From contig NW_026570227.1 of assembly GCF_019649055.1 (NCBI RefSeq), positions 1,240,001 through 1,304,000 of the forward strand: a stretch of DNA of 64,000 nt, written 5' to 3'. The notes beneath the pieces are model-generated. The model had not been told where the DNA came from. It saw only the letters and a program-made list of their open reading frames with translations, and ran no database searches. Numbering within the stretch: the first letter of the stretch is position 1; each line of letters begins with the position of its first letter. Below are positions 36,201 to 47,462 of the stretch, piece by piece. The position numbers and the translations under genes are program-made. Source of the stretch: Paramacrobiotus metropolitanus. Lineage: Eukaryota > Tardigrada > Eutardigrada > Parachela > Macrobiotidae.

Positions 36201-39200
36201 GCGCCCTCTACAGCGCCCTGGAGGCCGGCGTCCCCTGGATCGCGCAGTTCAGCACCGCCGCCCCGGATCTGGGGGGTCTCCTGAAGACGATGCTGGAGAC
36301 GACGCTGGAGCCGGTGTTCCGGAGGGCGGATCCGCGGAGCGCCGCCGCGGGGGCGCAGATGGCACGGGCGCTGGTCAAGGCCATCCGGACGATGAATATG
36401 GTGGGTTTGGAGCCGGTGGAGCGGTTGTACGGGGTGGTGGTGGGCGGGGCGATCTGGGAGATGGAAGCGGAGGTGCGGGTCAACGTCCTGTGTGTGCTGC
36501 ACAGCGTGTATACCCTTCCGGTGGTGGGCGTGGCCGAGGAGGGGCAGGGGTGGGAGGAGCGGGTGGAGAAGCACCGGAGGGTCGTCCAGGCGGTCACGGA
36601 ACGGTTCTGCCGGGTCCAGCAGGCGGGCAACGCCCCGCCCACTCCGCAGGTACATTTCCGGCACAGAAAAAGGATTACATAATGGTTACACATTGAAATA
36701 ATAATTATTAACAATTATTGTCAATTAATAACTCTTAAAAAAGGTTAATGGATAAATTACAATTTAGATATTAATTATTAGCAATTATTGTTTATTAATA
36801 ATTTAGCAGAAAAATTTATTAATAATTTAGCAATCGCTAAATAATCAAATTAAAAATTAACTGAAATTTTTCGAATTTTATTAAATATTTTATTCTAAAA
36901 GCCATTTAAACTGATATTGAGGTCACACTACTGCGAAATGATATTTTTGCAAACTAATTTTCTTAGGTTATAAATCAATAATTTTTGAAGCTGTTTCTTG
37001 TTTTGAAGAAGTTGTTCTAAAGTAAAATGTGTGCAAATATAACACAGCTAAGAAGAAGGAAAAAAGCGCAAAATTTGTCCGGAAAATAAATACGATGGTG
37101 AATTGACCTAACGGACAGGTGATCGCCGTGGTGCGGGAGACGTTGGGCACGTTGAACGCGATTTTGTTGTACTGCGTGGACGAGCCGAAGAAGTCCAAGC
37201 AGATCCTGCTGCAGAACATCACCCCGGTGCTGCACGCCACCGCCGCCATGCTGCCGAGCATCTCCGGCGTCCCGGAGCAGCGCTCCGCCGTCCTCCGCTT
37301 CGTCCTCAACGTCTTCACCGCCCTCAAGTCCGCCTTCCCCGCCGACCTCACTCCGCCCTTGAGTGACCTCTTCGAAGGTACGCTGAAGCGCTTCAGAACG
37401 TTGCCGGTTGTTTTTTCTAATCATTTCCAGCATATTTCATTGGAAATAATTACTCAAATTTGCAATTTTTAAAACAGTGCGATTGTAAAATTTATTTTTC
37501 AGAAATTTTCACGGTCATAAATTTTAAAAAAATACGGTTGATTACTCGCATCACATACTTATATGTCGTTATTTTCAACATTTATTCCATTGTAATATGT
37601 TATTGATCAAATTGGCGTTTGGTATTATGACTATTATTCACAAGTATAATTTTCTAAAATTGTTTTTCTAAAAACTTTTGGTGACCACTCCGTACACATC
37701 CTTTCACACCCTTTCACTCCGTACACAACCTTTTGCACTCCCTTTCATTCCGTGCACAACCTTTTTGCGCACTACCATTCACTCGGTGCACTACCAAACT
37801 CTTATATATATCATACTTAAATACTTGTAATCTATATTACTACAGAAAAGCAAAACTACAAATATTGGCAAGCGAAGATTGAAATATACAAGTGTTACGG
37901 AGCAGATCTTGCGGAGATTAAGGGGAAAACGTTGCTGTTCAAAATCAGAAAAACTGTCGAGATTACGCGTTTTGCGCGTTGGCGTTCGCGGCAGAGATTG
38001 CCCTATATGGAAAAGACCCCGCGGCAACTTCTTACACAGGGAGGGACCTTCGAAACTGTGTCAAAACTCCTTCAAAAGCGGCGCTGTCCAAACCCTGCGA
38101 AGAAAAACCGGCACAAGGGCGCGTAGAATTATTCTCTCACGGGAATTCGATTTTGTTACTGCCTGTGATGCTTTGAAGTATGCAACAATAACTGCTGTTT
38201 ACGAAAAAACGGCAGTTCCAGAAATAACTCTGCTGTGAAAAAATTAACAAAATGTAAAAGGTTGTGTACGGAACGAAAGGTAGCGCAAAAAGGTTGTGTA
38301 CGGAGTGAAAGGGTGTGAAAGGGTGTGTACGGAGTGGTCACCAAAACTTTTTCTAATTTCTCTAAAATTCCTTAAGTAAAATTCGCAGCCTAATTTGTCT
38401 AAAATTCTTTAACGAATAGACAAAAAATTCAACTTCTGATTTTTAAACCGCTGCAAATTTTAAAATGAAATTAATTGAAAAGAATTTTTTTAGAAAATCA
38501 TAATTTTTAAAATAAACTTCCCTGGATAGTTTTCTCTTACAAATAAAGAAATTAAATAGTGTATACAATATTTAAATATTAAAATAAACGAAATACAATA
38601 TTCATTCGGCGTTTAATCTGATCAGTTTCTCCCGTTAAAATTATTTCAAAAATATTTTTAAAAATCCGTTTTTAATTTGCAACGCTTTTTGCAGGTCTGT
38701 TCGAGCAGTTTCTGGATCCGGAGGAGCTGCTGCGCACTTTATGCACCGCCGACCCCCTCCAAGCCGAAGCGCTGAGCACCTGCTTCGATTTACTGAAGCT
38801 GGTGGTGGCCGATCCGGCCTACAAGGCCTACCTGCCCTTCGTCATCGGGTTATGCCACATCGTGTGTCCGGCGCTGGAGCGGACGCCGGAAATCCGCATT
38901 GAGTTCCGGCAGGCGTCGTATGAATTATTGTTGAGCGTGCTCAGCCAGCACTGGAGCTATTTCTTCCGCAGTGCGCGCTTGGTGGAGGCCGGCAACGGCG
39001 AGGGCCTGGAGGTGGCCGTTATGCGCGAGGAGAAGGTGCAGACCAAGGATTTTCTTCTCATTATGCACTGCCTCGGTGAGTTCGCTGCCAGAGTTAAATC
39101 CAGCAATTTTTTTCAGTTTTTTTAGATTTTTTTTAGAATTTGTTATACTTTTTTCAGCATTTTTTTAGAATTTTTTAAAAAGGTTTTTAATTGTTTTCTA

Positions 39201-41564
39201 AATTCTTATTTAAATTCTTTCTTGTTCTTCGTTCTTTCTTAAATTCTTATTTAAATTCTTATTTAAATTCTTATTCAAATTCTTATTCAAATTCTTATTC
39301 TTATTTCTTTTTCAAATTCTTTTTAAATTTATTATGTATTAATTTATGGATTTTCTCCTCATGCTACACTTTTTTATTAATTAAGTTTGCTGAGATTTGC
39401 TGAAGACGTTCGGCCTTTTTATTTTCTTTTAAATTCGTTTTTTTAAAACCTTATTTAAAATTATGCTTGCATTTCATTTGTATTGATTTTTTATGGATTT
39501 TTCTCATCAGTATGCACTGCCTCGGTGAGTTCGCTGTCTGGTTTTAAAGCTTGCAATATTTTTTATTATTCTACAGTCTGTGTGCAATTTTTGTAGAATT
39601 GTCTCAGAATTTTTAGAAATGTTTTAGAATTATTGTACAGTTTTTTTATTGTTTTCCAAAATCGTGTTTGAATTCCTTGTCGTATTTATTTCTTTTTTAA
39701 ATTCTTTTTGAATTTCTTTTATATTAATTTATGGATTTTCTCCTTATTCTGCACTGTTTTTTTTTTAGTTTGCTGAGATTTCTTTAAAATGTTCGGCCGT
39801 TTTATTGTCTTTTTTTACATTTTTTTTAAACGTAAAAAAAGTTTAAATTTTTTTTAAACGTTAAAACATTTTTTTACAGTTTTTTTTTAATTCCCTTGTA
39901 ATTTTTTATGGGTTTGCTCATCAATCTGAATTTTTCTAAGCTTTTTCCACTTTTTGTAGTTTTTTAAATTCGTTCTTTTGTTCCTTTTCTTCTTTGTTAA
40001 TTCTTTTTGAATTTTTCGAAAATGTTCGGCCTTTTTCTTGTCTTTTAATTTTATCGTCGTGCAGACTCGTGCTAATTCGAAGGAAGAACGTAGAAAAGTG
40101 GCCGGAACATGCACCTTTCTACGTTCGACCTAGAACTTTTAGGCTTAAAAAAAGCCATTTTTCTATCAAAATTTAGCACAATGTAGATTTTTGTCGTCTT
40201 TCAATATGCCCGCATTAATTTCGTTCGTTTAGAATTTGTTTTTGTTTTAAAAACTGTCCGGCTGCAAGTGTACAATTCAAAAAATAGTTTTTAAAAAATT
40301 CAAAATCTGGCAATAAAAAATTTCAGAAATCAGATTTCAAAAACCGTATTTCAAAAATCGTATTTCAAAAATTTGGTATTTGAATTAATGGAAACTGAAA
40401 CCTGAAAGTAAAGCAATACAGAGTAATTCACCAAACAGAGTATGTAAATAATGGTCTGCAGTCGGCAAGTAAAATTTCGTAGAGTAATGGCCGATTTCAT
40501 TATCACCACATCATGAGTATCGTGCTAAAAATGAACTGGTTATTGCACGATGAATTTTGTTGATTTGGTAAATTTTTTCGACAAATTTTTACAAATTTAT
40601 CGCTGTTAATTAAAATAGTCAGTGGTGTTTAATTTGAGATAAATTCAAGGAAGTCGGCATCAGCTAAATTCGGTACGAATAGCATTAGACTACAAAATAA
40701 AACAGCAAACAAATTAAAACAATAAAATAAAAATATTGAAATCACATTAACTCTTCCGCAGCGTAACAGCAAGAACAAATTAGTAAATAATAATAATTAC
40801 AGGAATTTTTCTAATGTAAAAAAAAATAAGAAAACAGATAAAATAGTGATCAGAGTGTAAAATCACAAAAAAATAAACTATAAAATACCTAAATTCTTCG
40901 GATGGAATTGATAAGAAAAAGCTGATAAAATAATAAAATAGCATAAATCCTTCCGGTGTCAAAGATAAAATTATAAATAAATTAAAATAAAAGCAATAAA
41001 TCTGCGTAAAGTTTTCTGGTGTTGTGGAACAAAAAGCAGTTAAAATAAAAATAAAATTATGTAAATTCTTCCGCTGTAAAATGGCAAAAATTTACTAAAT
41101 TAATAATATAAAATTAGTAGAAAAATCCGATAAAATAAATTCTTGCCGGTGTAGGCGCAGCGCTGCTGCAACCGGAGATCTCCCTGACCGCGACGGTCCT
41201 GCGCGGTTTAAACCAGCTGCACACCGCCCGGCAGGTGTACGATAAAAGCGCCTTCCGGGAATTATTGCGCAATGATTATTTGACGGCATTACTGCGGATG
41301 TTGGTGCAACGGGAGAAGAGCTTGTTGGCGGAGGATATGGCGGCCGCGGTGTGGGGCATGACGCACGACAGCGCCGCCTGGTGGGCGGACGTCTTCCTGC
41401 CGGCCTTCCTCGGGCAGTGGGCGGGGCTGGATGAACGCCAGCGGGAAGTGTTACACGGCCAGTGGCGCCGCGTGGAGGAGCAGGTCGGGTTCACGCAGCA
41501 GCTGATGGCCTTCGCCATGGAGATGCGCTGCTTCCTCACCTACAATTCCATGACGGCGCAGTAA
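30231..41564 (+). CDS. XPO6: Exportin-6 (importin-beta family actin/profilin exporter)
   Basis: RanGTP-dependent nuclear export receptor for profilin-actin. Nine exons: 30231-30521, 31253-31648, 32313-32562, 33793-34158, 34661-34822, 35922-36649, 37119-37377, 38695-39075, 41155-41564. All junctions keep phase; 1080 aa (vertebrate XPO6 about 1125). Diagnostic stretches are KLLVDVGRNDWPHFYPAFF (importin-beta N-terminal repeat), CEEFVAPREDV..RKEELHKLLL, HFPTLNLLSRFFQFTFH, QLQYNQEFLE, LHVLLRDLSVV, and the C-terminal tail with LLRMLVQREKSLLAEDM and LPAFLGQW. Exons are GC-rich and the introns strongly AT-rich. Introns hold a LINE fragment (intron 3), a MITE (intron 7) and duplicated exon-8 ends (intron 8). 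AATAAA at about 41920. Confidence 0.95.
32787..33146 (-). mobile_element. LINE 3'-end fragment in XPO6 intron 3
   Basis: Reverse-strand copy of the last 350 bases or so of the LINE at 18332-20987, beginning at its TCGACGCGACCTCAAAG region and ending near GTACATATTG.GAAATAAA. Similarity is high, with scattered substitutions. TAAATATT flanks it on both sides (32779-32786, 33147-33154), a plausible 8-bp target duplication. Severely 5'-truncated and not functional. Confidence 0.9.
37672..38347. mobile_element. MITE with about 60-bp terminal inverted repeats in XPO6 intron 7
   Basis: The left end TTTTGGTGACCACTCCGTACAC and the right end GTGTACGGAGTGGTCACCAAAA are inverted copies. They extend inward through CACTCCGTACACAACCTTTT and its complement. 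TTTTTCTAA flanks both ends (37663-37671, 38348-38356). A 9-bp duplication and long TIRs would suit a Mutator-like element, but an 8-bp hAT reading is also possible. No transposase coding seen. Confidence 0.85.
39050..39800 (+). repeat. Tandem duplication of the XPO6 exon 8 end and intron 8 start
   Basis: The exon end TATGCACTGCCTCG|GTGAGTTCGCTG (39067-39082) recurs at 39511-39536, and again more degenerately near 39735-39760 (ATGGATTTTCTCCTTATTCTGCACTG). The intervening T-rich intron sequence is also repeated. Within it a 12-base unit AAATTCTTATTT repeats about six times (39230-39310). The second copy keeps both a CAG acceptor and the GTGAGT donor around a 14-nt segment (39511-39524). Confidence 0.75.
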
Positions 41565-42806
41565 TCGCGGGATTTTTTCCGGAATTTTTCGGGATTATTT
41601 TCCGGATTTTTGGGAATATTATCCTGGATTTGGGGATTTTTTGCTGAATTTTCGGGAGGTTTTTGGATTTCTGGGAAATTTTTTCCCAAATTGTTCGGAA
41701 TTTTTCCTGAATTGCTGGGAATTTTTCCTGAATTGTTGGGAATTTTTTCCTGAAGTGTGGGAAATTTTTTTCCTGAATTTTCGGGAATTTTTGTAGATTA
41801 GATTGTTTTGTGTCTGTTTTTTTATAATGGTGAATTTTTCTGTATGTTTTTGAATTCTTGTATGCATTCTTGGCGTGTACATTGTTGCAGATAGATTTTG
41901 TTTTTTTAGGAAATTACGAAATAAATCTGTACCATATTCGGTTAGTGTGATAATATCATTAATGATGGGTAATAATATAATTTAAAAATCATATGGGCTA
42001 TTTAATAAAAATATACACGATGTTATATTGCTTCAAGTAATTCATTCGAGTTTTATTGTTTTCACGAACTATTTAATATGTAAAATTACCAAAGCATTTT
42101 TTTAAACGTATAATCCTGGATTTTGTTGACTAAAAATTACGAAGGCGTATAATAAATATTGAAAAACTGCCGGCAGATGAAAACACAAACTGCAGTAAGC
42201 TGGAATTTTTCCCGCATGGTACAGGGTGATTATGCCGTCATTATGTAAGAGAGAGACATTTTTGGCTGCTGCCCTGGTGTTTCCCTGTATTAATCACCTA
42301 TCTAGCATCTCCTCATTTTTTTCCCATCAAGTTCAACGGTAGCGTTTGTTCGGTTAACGCCGGATAAGCTGGCATGCGTTATGTAAAAAGCCTCCACTAA
42401 AAGCCGGCATTTGCATACATATATTCCATGCTGACCATGTCGTGCCGTCGTTTTTTGCCGCGCTTTATCGCCCATCGGTTCATTAAGCGATGCAGCGCGT
42501 GATTACGCAAGCACCATATATTGTACCGGTGTTTTTGGCGGGCAGCGTAATTTATCAGCAATCGGGTGGGATTTTTTTCCTGCCCTTTCCACGCGGTGCG
42601 GGGCAACGCGCGGCGTATTTACTGACGGGAACGAGAACGATTACCGGCGGCATTTATCGTTTCCGAATCAGAATTTGACCAGTTATCGTTCTCATTTGCT
42701 TAATTACACTGCACGCGGCCGGATAAAGATTTTGTTATAATATTTTTTGGATTGAGCGGCCGCTGTGAAGCGTTGTTGCTGCTTATATATTGGATATCCT
42801 GTAAAT
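41565..42806 (+). other. XPO6 3' flank and upstream region of the secreted Tyr/Thr-rich gene A
   Basis: 41580-41790 is a degenerate repeat of about 23 bases (GGGAATTTTTCCTGAATTGTT), some seven units, directly after the XPO6 stop. AATAAA follows near 41920. Downstream, about 42.18-42.80 kb is less AT-rich and probably contains the promoter of the next gene. The open frames there show no domain. Confidence 0.5.
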
Positions 42807-44642
42807 ATGTCCGCATTATCCGCACTATTCCTCATAACCCTGGTGAGTGCGCTAAAAATCATTATCTTAATTATTTGAAATGATTATTTGAAATACTTAT
42901 AATTATTAATTATAAGCGCTCATCCATATCCATGGCCAATAAATATTTTTAATTAATTTTATTTCCAGCGTTTAAACACAACTAATCGTGCCTTGATTTT
43001 GTTAAAACGCAGTTATTAAAGAATAGAAATTTTTGTGCAGATCTGCTTGAAAAATAAAAGGTCAGCGGCAGTCACAGTGCTTAACATTTTTTTTTACCTG
43101 AATTTTTTACCTGAATCTTTTGCTTATGAAAACGTAGCCGGTAACAAATATATAAATAATCAATAAATTGTTAGCGAATAAATCGTTATGTTATAACTAT
43201 GATACAAAGCTATAACAATGGTACAAATAAATAATTAATAAATTGTTAGAGAATAAATCATTCTATTATAATGATACAGAAAGCTGTCAGTAGTGAAAAG
43301 ATGCTGTATATTTTAGAAAGAAAACTGAAAAAATAATCATCCGCAAAAGAACACATGATCATGAAGACGAAATAATGTACGATCGAAAAAGTGGAAGCTG
43401 GGCAGTCGGTTGGTGGTTTCGAAAACTGAATAATAAAATCAACAAACAGTGTGCAACAGGCCACTTTTAATGCAGATATAAATAAATACAGTATGCAAAT
43501 ATCATATATGTAATTGTATGAACGTATTGTCATATACGCGCATTTATCATAAGCCATATATGTAGTGATACATGTATTATGTCATATCATATAAACTAAT
43601 AATTATGGATGTAATATTATAATAATAATTTTGTAAATTTATTTCATGTTATATACGTAGTAATGTATGTCATATCATATATGTACATATATACTGTATG
43701 TACTATCACATATTATGTAAATTTTCTTGTATGGGAAGACTTCTTTGTATTCGGTATGCGCAGCATAAATGCTTTAAACGAAGCACATGTATTTTTACCC
43801 GTACAGTGTAATCGTTCAATCAGTGTGATAAATATGCCGACTGTACATATGCACATCTACAGGGCCTGACGGCGAGGTCATGCGTGGGTCAGTTGAACTA
43901 CGGCTACAACGCCCAGTACAACGACGACAGCTACCTGCAGCCGAGTATGCGCTACGGCGCCTACAACGCCAACTACAAGCAGCCTAACTACCGCGCCGCC
44001 AACGACTACACCCTGGACAGCTACAACCGCGGCCGCTCCGGCGCCGGCTCCTACGCCAACGACCGCTACAACGCGCCGCGCTACGGCTACGACCGCGACA
44101 GCAACTACAACTACCGCGACCGCTACGACGACTACAGCGACCGCTACAGCTCGCGCTACAAGAACCGCAACCGCTACGACTACGATTACACGATCAAGCC
44201 CACCACCTGCAGCGCCACCACCGTCACCGCCTCGCCCTCCTGCGTGACCTCCTCGACGAAGGTCACCGTGTCGTACGTGGGCGCCGTGTGCTTCCAGACG
44301 ACGACGACCACCAGCAGCGGCAACACCCAGGCGTCGACCGTCTCCAGTATCGCCGGCACCCGGGGCAGCTGCAGCCCGGTGGAGTACCTGCCCTACACGT
44401 CCAAACAGTCCTCCGACACGCCCGGCACCGTGCCCTGCTACACCACCACCCTGGCCAGTACCATCTACAAAAAGGTCACCTGCACCTTCAGCGTCCAGAT
44501 GACGTCCTTCTCCAATGTGGACACCGCCGGCGCCATCGCCACCGACAAGACCCGCGATCCCGTCTTCGCCACCGACAGCACCTGCTACTACAAGGGCGAG
44601 CGGCTGCGGACGCTCGGCACCGGCACCGGCGACGACGACTGA
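42807..44642 (+). CDS. Secreted Tyr-rich/Thr-Cys-rich protein, paralog A
   Basis: Unrecognised family. Two exons: 42807-42842 (MSALSALFLITL) and 43863-44642; 271 aa. The signal peptide spans the junction and probably ends ...SCVG|QLNYGY. The mature protein has a Tyr/Arg/Asp/Asn-rich repetitive N-terminal half (RYGYDRDSNYNYRDRYDDY and so on). A C-terminal domain of about 140 aa follows, rich in Thr/Ser, with spaced cysteines: TCSATTVTASPSC, VGAVCFQTTTT, CSPVEYLPYTS, VPCY, VTCTFSVQMTSFSNV, TCYY. It ends in an acidic tail (GDDD). The paralog at 49995-53903 has the same intron position, signal end and C-terminal cysteine plan. The Tyr-rich part suggests an extracellular or cuticular material, as inference only. 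Confidence 0.75.
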
Positions 44643-44836
44643 GACCGCCGAATGTGACCGTGCCGTGCATTACGGTTCTCCTTTGTATCTATGTACTGGT
44701 TTTAGACGATCTGCTGTATTATGTGAATGTGACGACTGTTGTATTGACTGCCTGAAATCGGCCTGTAATGAGGTGACGTAATTGTGTATACTGCGACCGG
44801 AAGACTCGATGAAATCCTTATGTCGTTACCACAATA

Positions 44837-44874
<38 letters not shown>

Positions 44875-45038
44875 GTTTGGACATGTACATAATACGGTAC
44901 CTGTAGCTCCTCTTATCCAGCGACCAGTGCGCATCGTTCGTTAGACTGCTTGTTGTGCTCGCCACTGAATAGTACCGCCCAACTATTGTAGCCGGAAGGA
45001 TCACAACTTGGCATACAGTGATACAGATACTACAGGTA
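44643..45038. other. 3' flank of secreted gene A, with (ATT)n microsatellite
   Basis: Contains an uninterrupted ATT microsatellite of about 11 units at about 44838-44871. No gene seen. Confidence 0.7.
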
Positions 45039-45373
45039 CAAGCCCGTCCGGAGTTAGAGCGCGATAGAGAACAGCGAACAATGTAAATTCATGGGTTACG
45101 CCAAACAACATACTACGCCACGACACGCCACACTCTTTAAACACGTAACATGCTTTTGGCTGGCTGGTGGCTTGGTGCACGCCATATATTTTAATGAGTA
45201 TATTCGTAATTTCCTGGCGGAGAAAACAGTCGGTGCAGTAAGGGACAATCTAACTGCGGAGCGCACTTACGCATTGTGGTAGACGTAGTGTAGTGGCCAG
45301 CGTGCTAAGCGCTAACATCGCGCTTATTTGGCGTTAGCTGTTCTCTATCGTGCTCTAACTCCGGACGGGCTTG
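45039..45373. mobile_element. 335-bp MITE-like inverted-repeat element
   Basis: Terminal inverted repeats of 37 bp with one mismatch: 45039-45075 begins CAAGCCCGTCCGGAGTTAGA and 45337-45373 ends TCTAACTCCGGACGGGCTTG. Interior non-coding. I could not identify a target-site duplication, so the superfamily is open. Confidence 0.82.
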
Positions 45374-47462
45374 AACATACTGGTGTACACGCAGTTGTGA
45401 TACACGGCGGTAGTATCGCCTAGCGGATCAAAGCTGCATCGGGTACCGGTTTGTATTTCGGTGTATTTTCGGTTACACTCAGCCCTCTGTTGCTGACGAG
45501 CATAGAATCTTTCAATGTAACACCTGGAATGAATAACGCATTTCCTATGAAATCTATATGCCGGTTATTGATGTACAAGTACCTACGAAAGGTCATACGC
45601 CCACAATACTTTAACAAATTTCTGTGTATGCCGGTCATGACTGATCCATCCGAGCAGGATACATGAGCAACTATAGTAGTAAGGAACGTTAGTTTGCGTG
45701 TTTCTTTCCTTATTTTGCCCCCAAGTATGATTTGACCAATAAAAATCATAAAAGGAACGTTTAAGGGGACCCCTAGCCGCAGTTGGGTGGGTTTGGGAGT
45801 AGTGGCTCTGCTATAATTACGATAGGTTATGTGGGAAAAAAACTGATGAGCACTTAATACGTAAATGTAATAATTTATCTTTAATTCAAATAAATAAAGC
45901 TTTATTTGAGTGAAGAAAAAGTGACTTTCTTGTTTTATTCAGGCAATGGCCGAACAAGATAACGAAAAGCCTGCGCTTGCAGACACTAACGAAAAAACAA
46001 GATTCAAATTTACACGTCAAAACAGCAACGATACCAGCTTTTTTCTAAATTTCAAGTACACTGTGCAGGCCTAAAGTCAAAGGGTATATCCATATCTTGC
46101 TTAAGGGAAATGGCCCGGTACAATGGTGTCAATAATGGGATACACACACTAAACTTCCGCTTTCGCGCACTCCGAATCACCTTTTTGTAATACTTTATGT
46201 CATTCTAAAGCTAAAGGATTTGTATACTGTACATTGTCCTGAAAGCCGTTTGCACGCGCCACATGGCGAACTAAAATGTGCGAATTAAAAGTTCAAATGC
46301 ATTGCTGTGTACCAAAGGTCTGGATATTACCTGATCGTCTTAAAACTGAGATAAAAGTTCATAGCCTAAGAATCGCACGCAGGAATGCTTTGTTTTAATC
46401 AGACAGTCGAATCAGTGCTTATACGTCTATGTATTATCGAACCTAATTATATTAATGTGCATTGATCCATAAATCTTGGAATCAGGAATTTGGATAAGCA
46501 AAAGCGTGTCTGGGAGTACGCGAAAGCGAAAGTTTTCGTGCATGTACACGAATTTGGAAACATCCGGGTCACACGCCATACATGTTTAAATTATGACTTT
46601 CCAAAGGTCACCGCTATACACGCGCTAGACGTTACACAACACGACGCCAAATTCGGCCAAAATGTTGACCATTCCCATTACTCCCGCCATACTGCGATAT
46701 ACTGTACCTGTATATGCGCTTGTAATCCAAACGATTTGTTTGCACTGTGCATCCTTTCTGTAACAGCACTTGAATAATGTGCATGAAATGCACAAAATTT
46801 CTTTAAACCCTTGATGCTCAAAATTGTATGCCAAGCAAGTACTGTACTGCATGCCAAGCAAATACTATACAACAAATTTGTGGTAAAATTGCGCGAAGGT
46901 CTTCAGCAGCGAAATTGCTGTGCGGCACTCCGTACTGGTCGGTGTTAAGCACGTGTACACGCTTAAAAATAATATTATGACAAAATGCCGGCAATACGGC
47001 CACATTCGTACATAAACGCTACTGTACAGCTGCACCGGAAATAGAAGGCACTCTTCTCCTGCGTAGTCGCGTAATTCTTCAATTCGGCGAAGGTGTAAAG
47101 TCATCACAAGCGCTAACAATGCGCCGATCGGTTGACTCAATGGGAAGCGATTCGCTGACGTATGCAGAACGAAGCTGGATCCTGTAAAGAAATAATGGAC
47201 AACCGCCATACATGCTGAAGCCAAACGCCGGCATTCCAGTCGCTCGACTGCCGGAAACACATGTAGTGTAACGTGTTGGCTACACATGATCATAATTCGT
47301 AGCGCCTTCAGCTACATAAATTATTCGGCTGCCGCTTGCTGGCAGAAAATATGGGAATTATTAATTAATTTTCGGCTGATTTTTTTTAATAAATATAATA
47401 TCATTCTTCCTAAACTTTTAATCTACCGCTGGCAAATTTCCTGGGAATAAAAATTGTAAAAA
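45374..47462. other. Gene-poor region upstream of the GPCR
   Basis: No gene recognised. Two ATG-started minus-strand frames are worth noting: 45749-45420 (109 codons) and 47293-46865 (142 codons, with a hydrophobic stretch FVIILFLSVYTCL). Neither has a domain I know, and neither shows the GC-rich codon use of the clear genes here. 46775-46875 has short direct repeats (ATGCCAAGCAAGTACT, ATGCCAAGCAAATACT). Confidence 0.4.

Noticed and set aside
46865-47293. 142-codon minus-strand frame as a membrane-protein gene
   Set aside because: Starts with ATG but has no recognisable domain and no supporting neighbours; left as a note in the intergenic entry.
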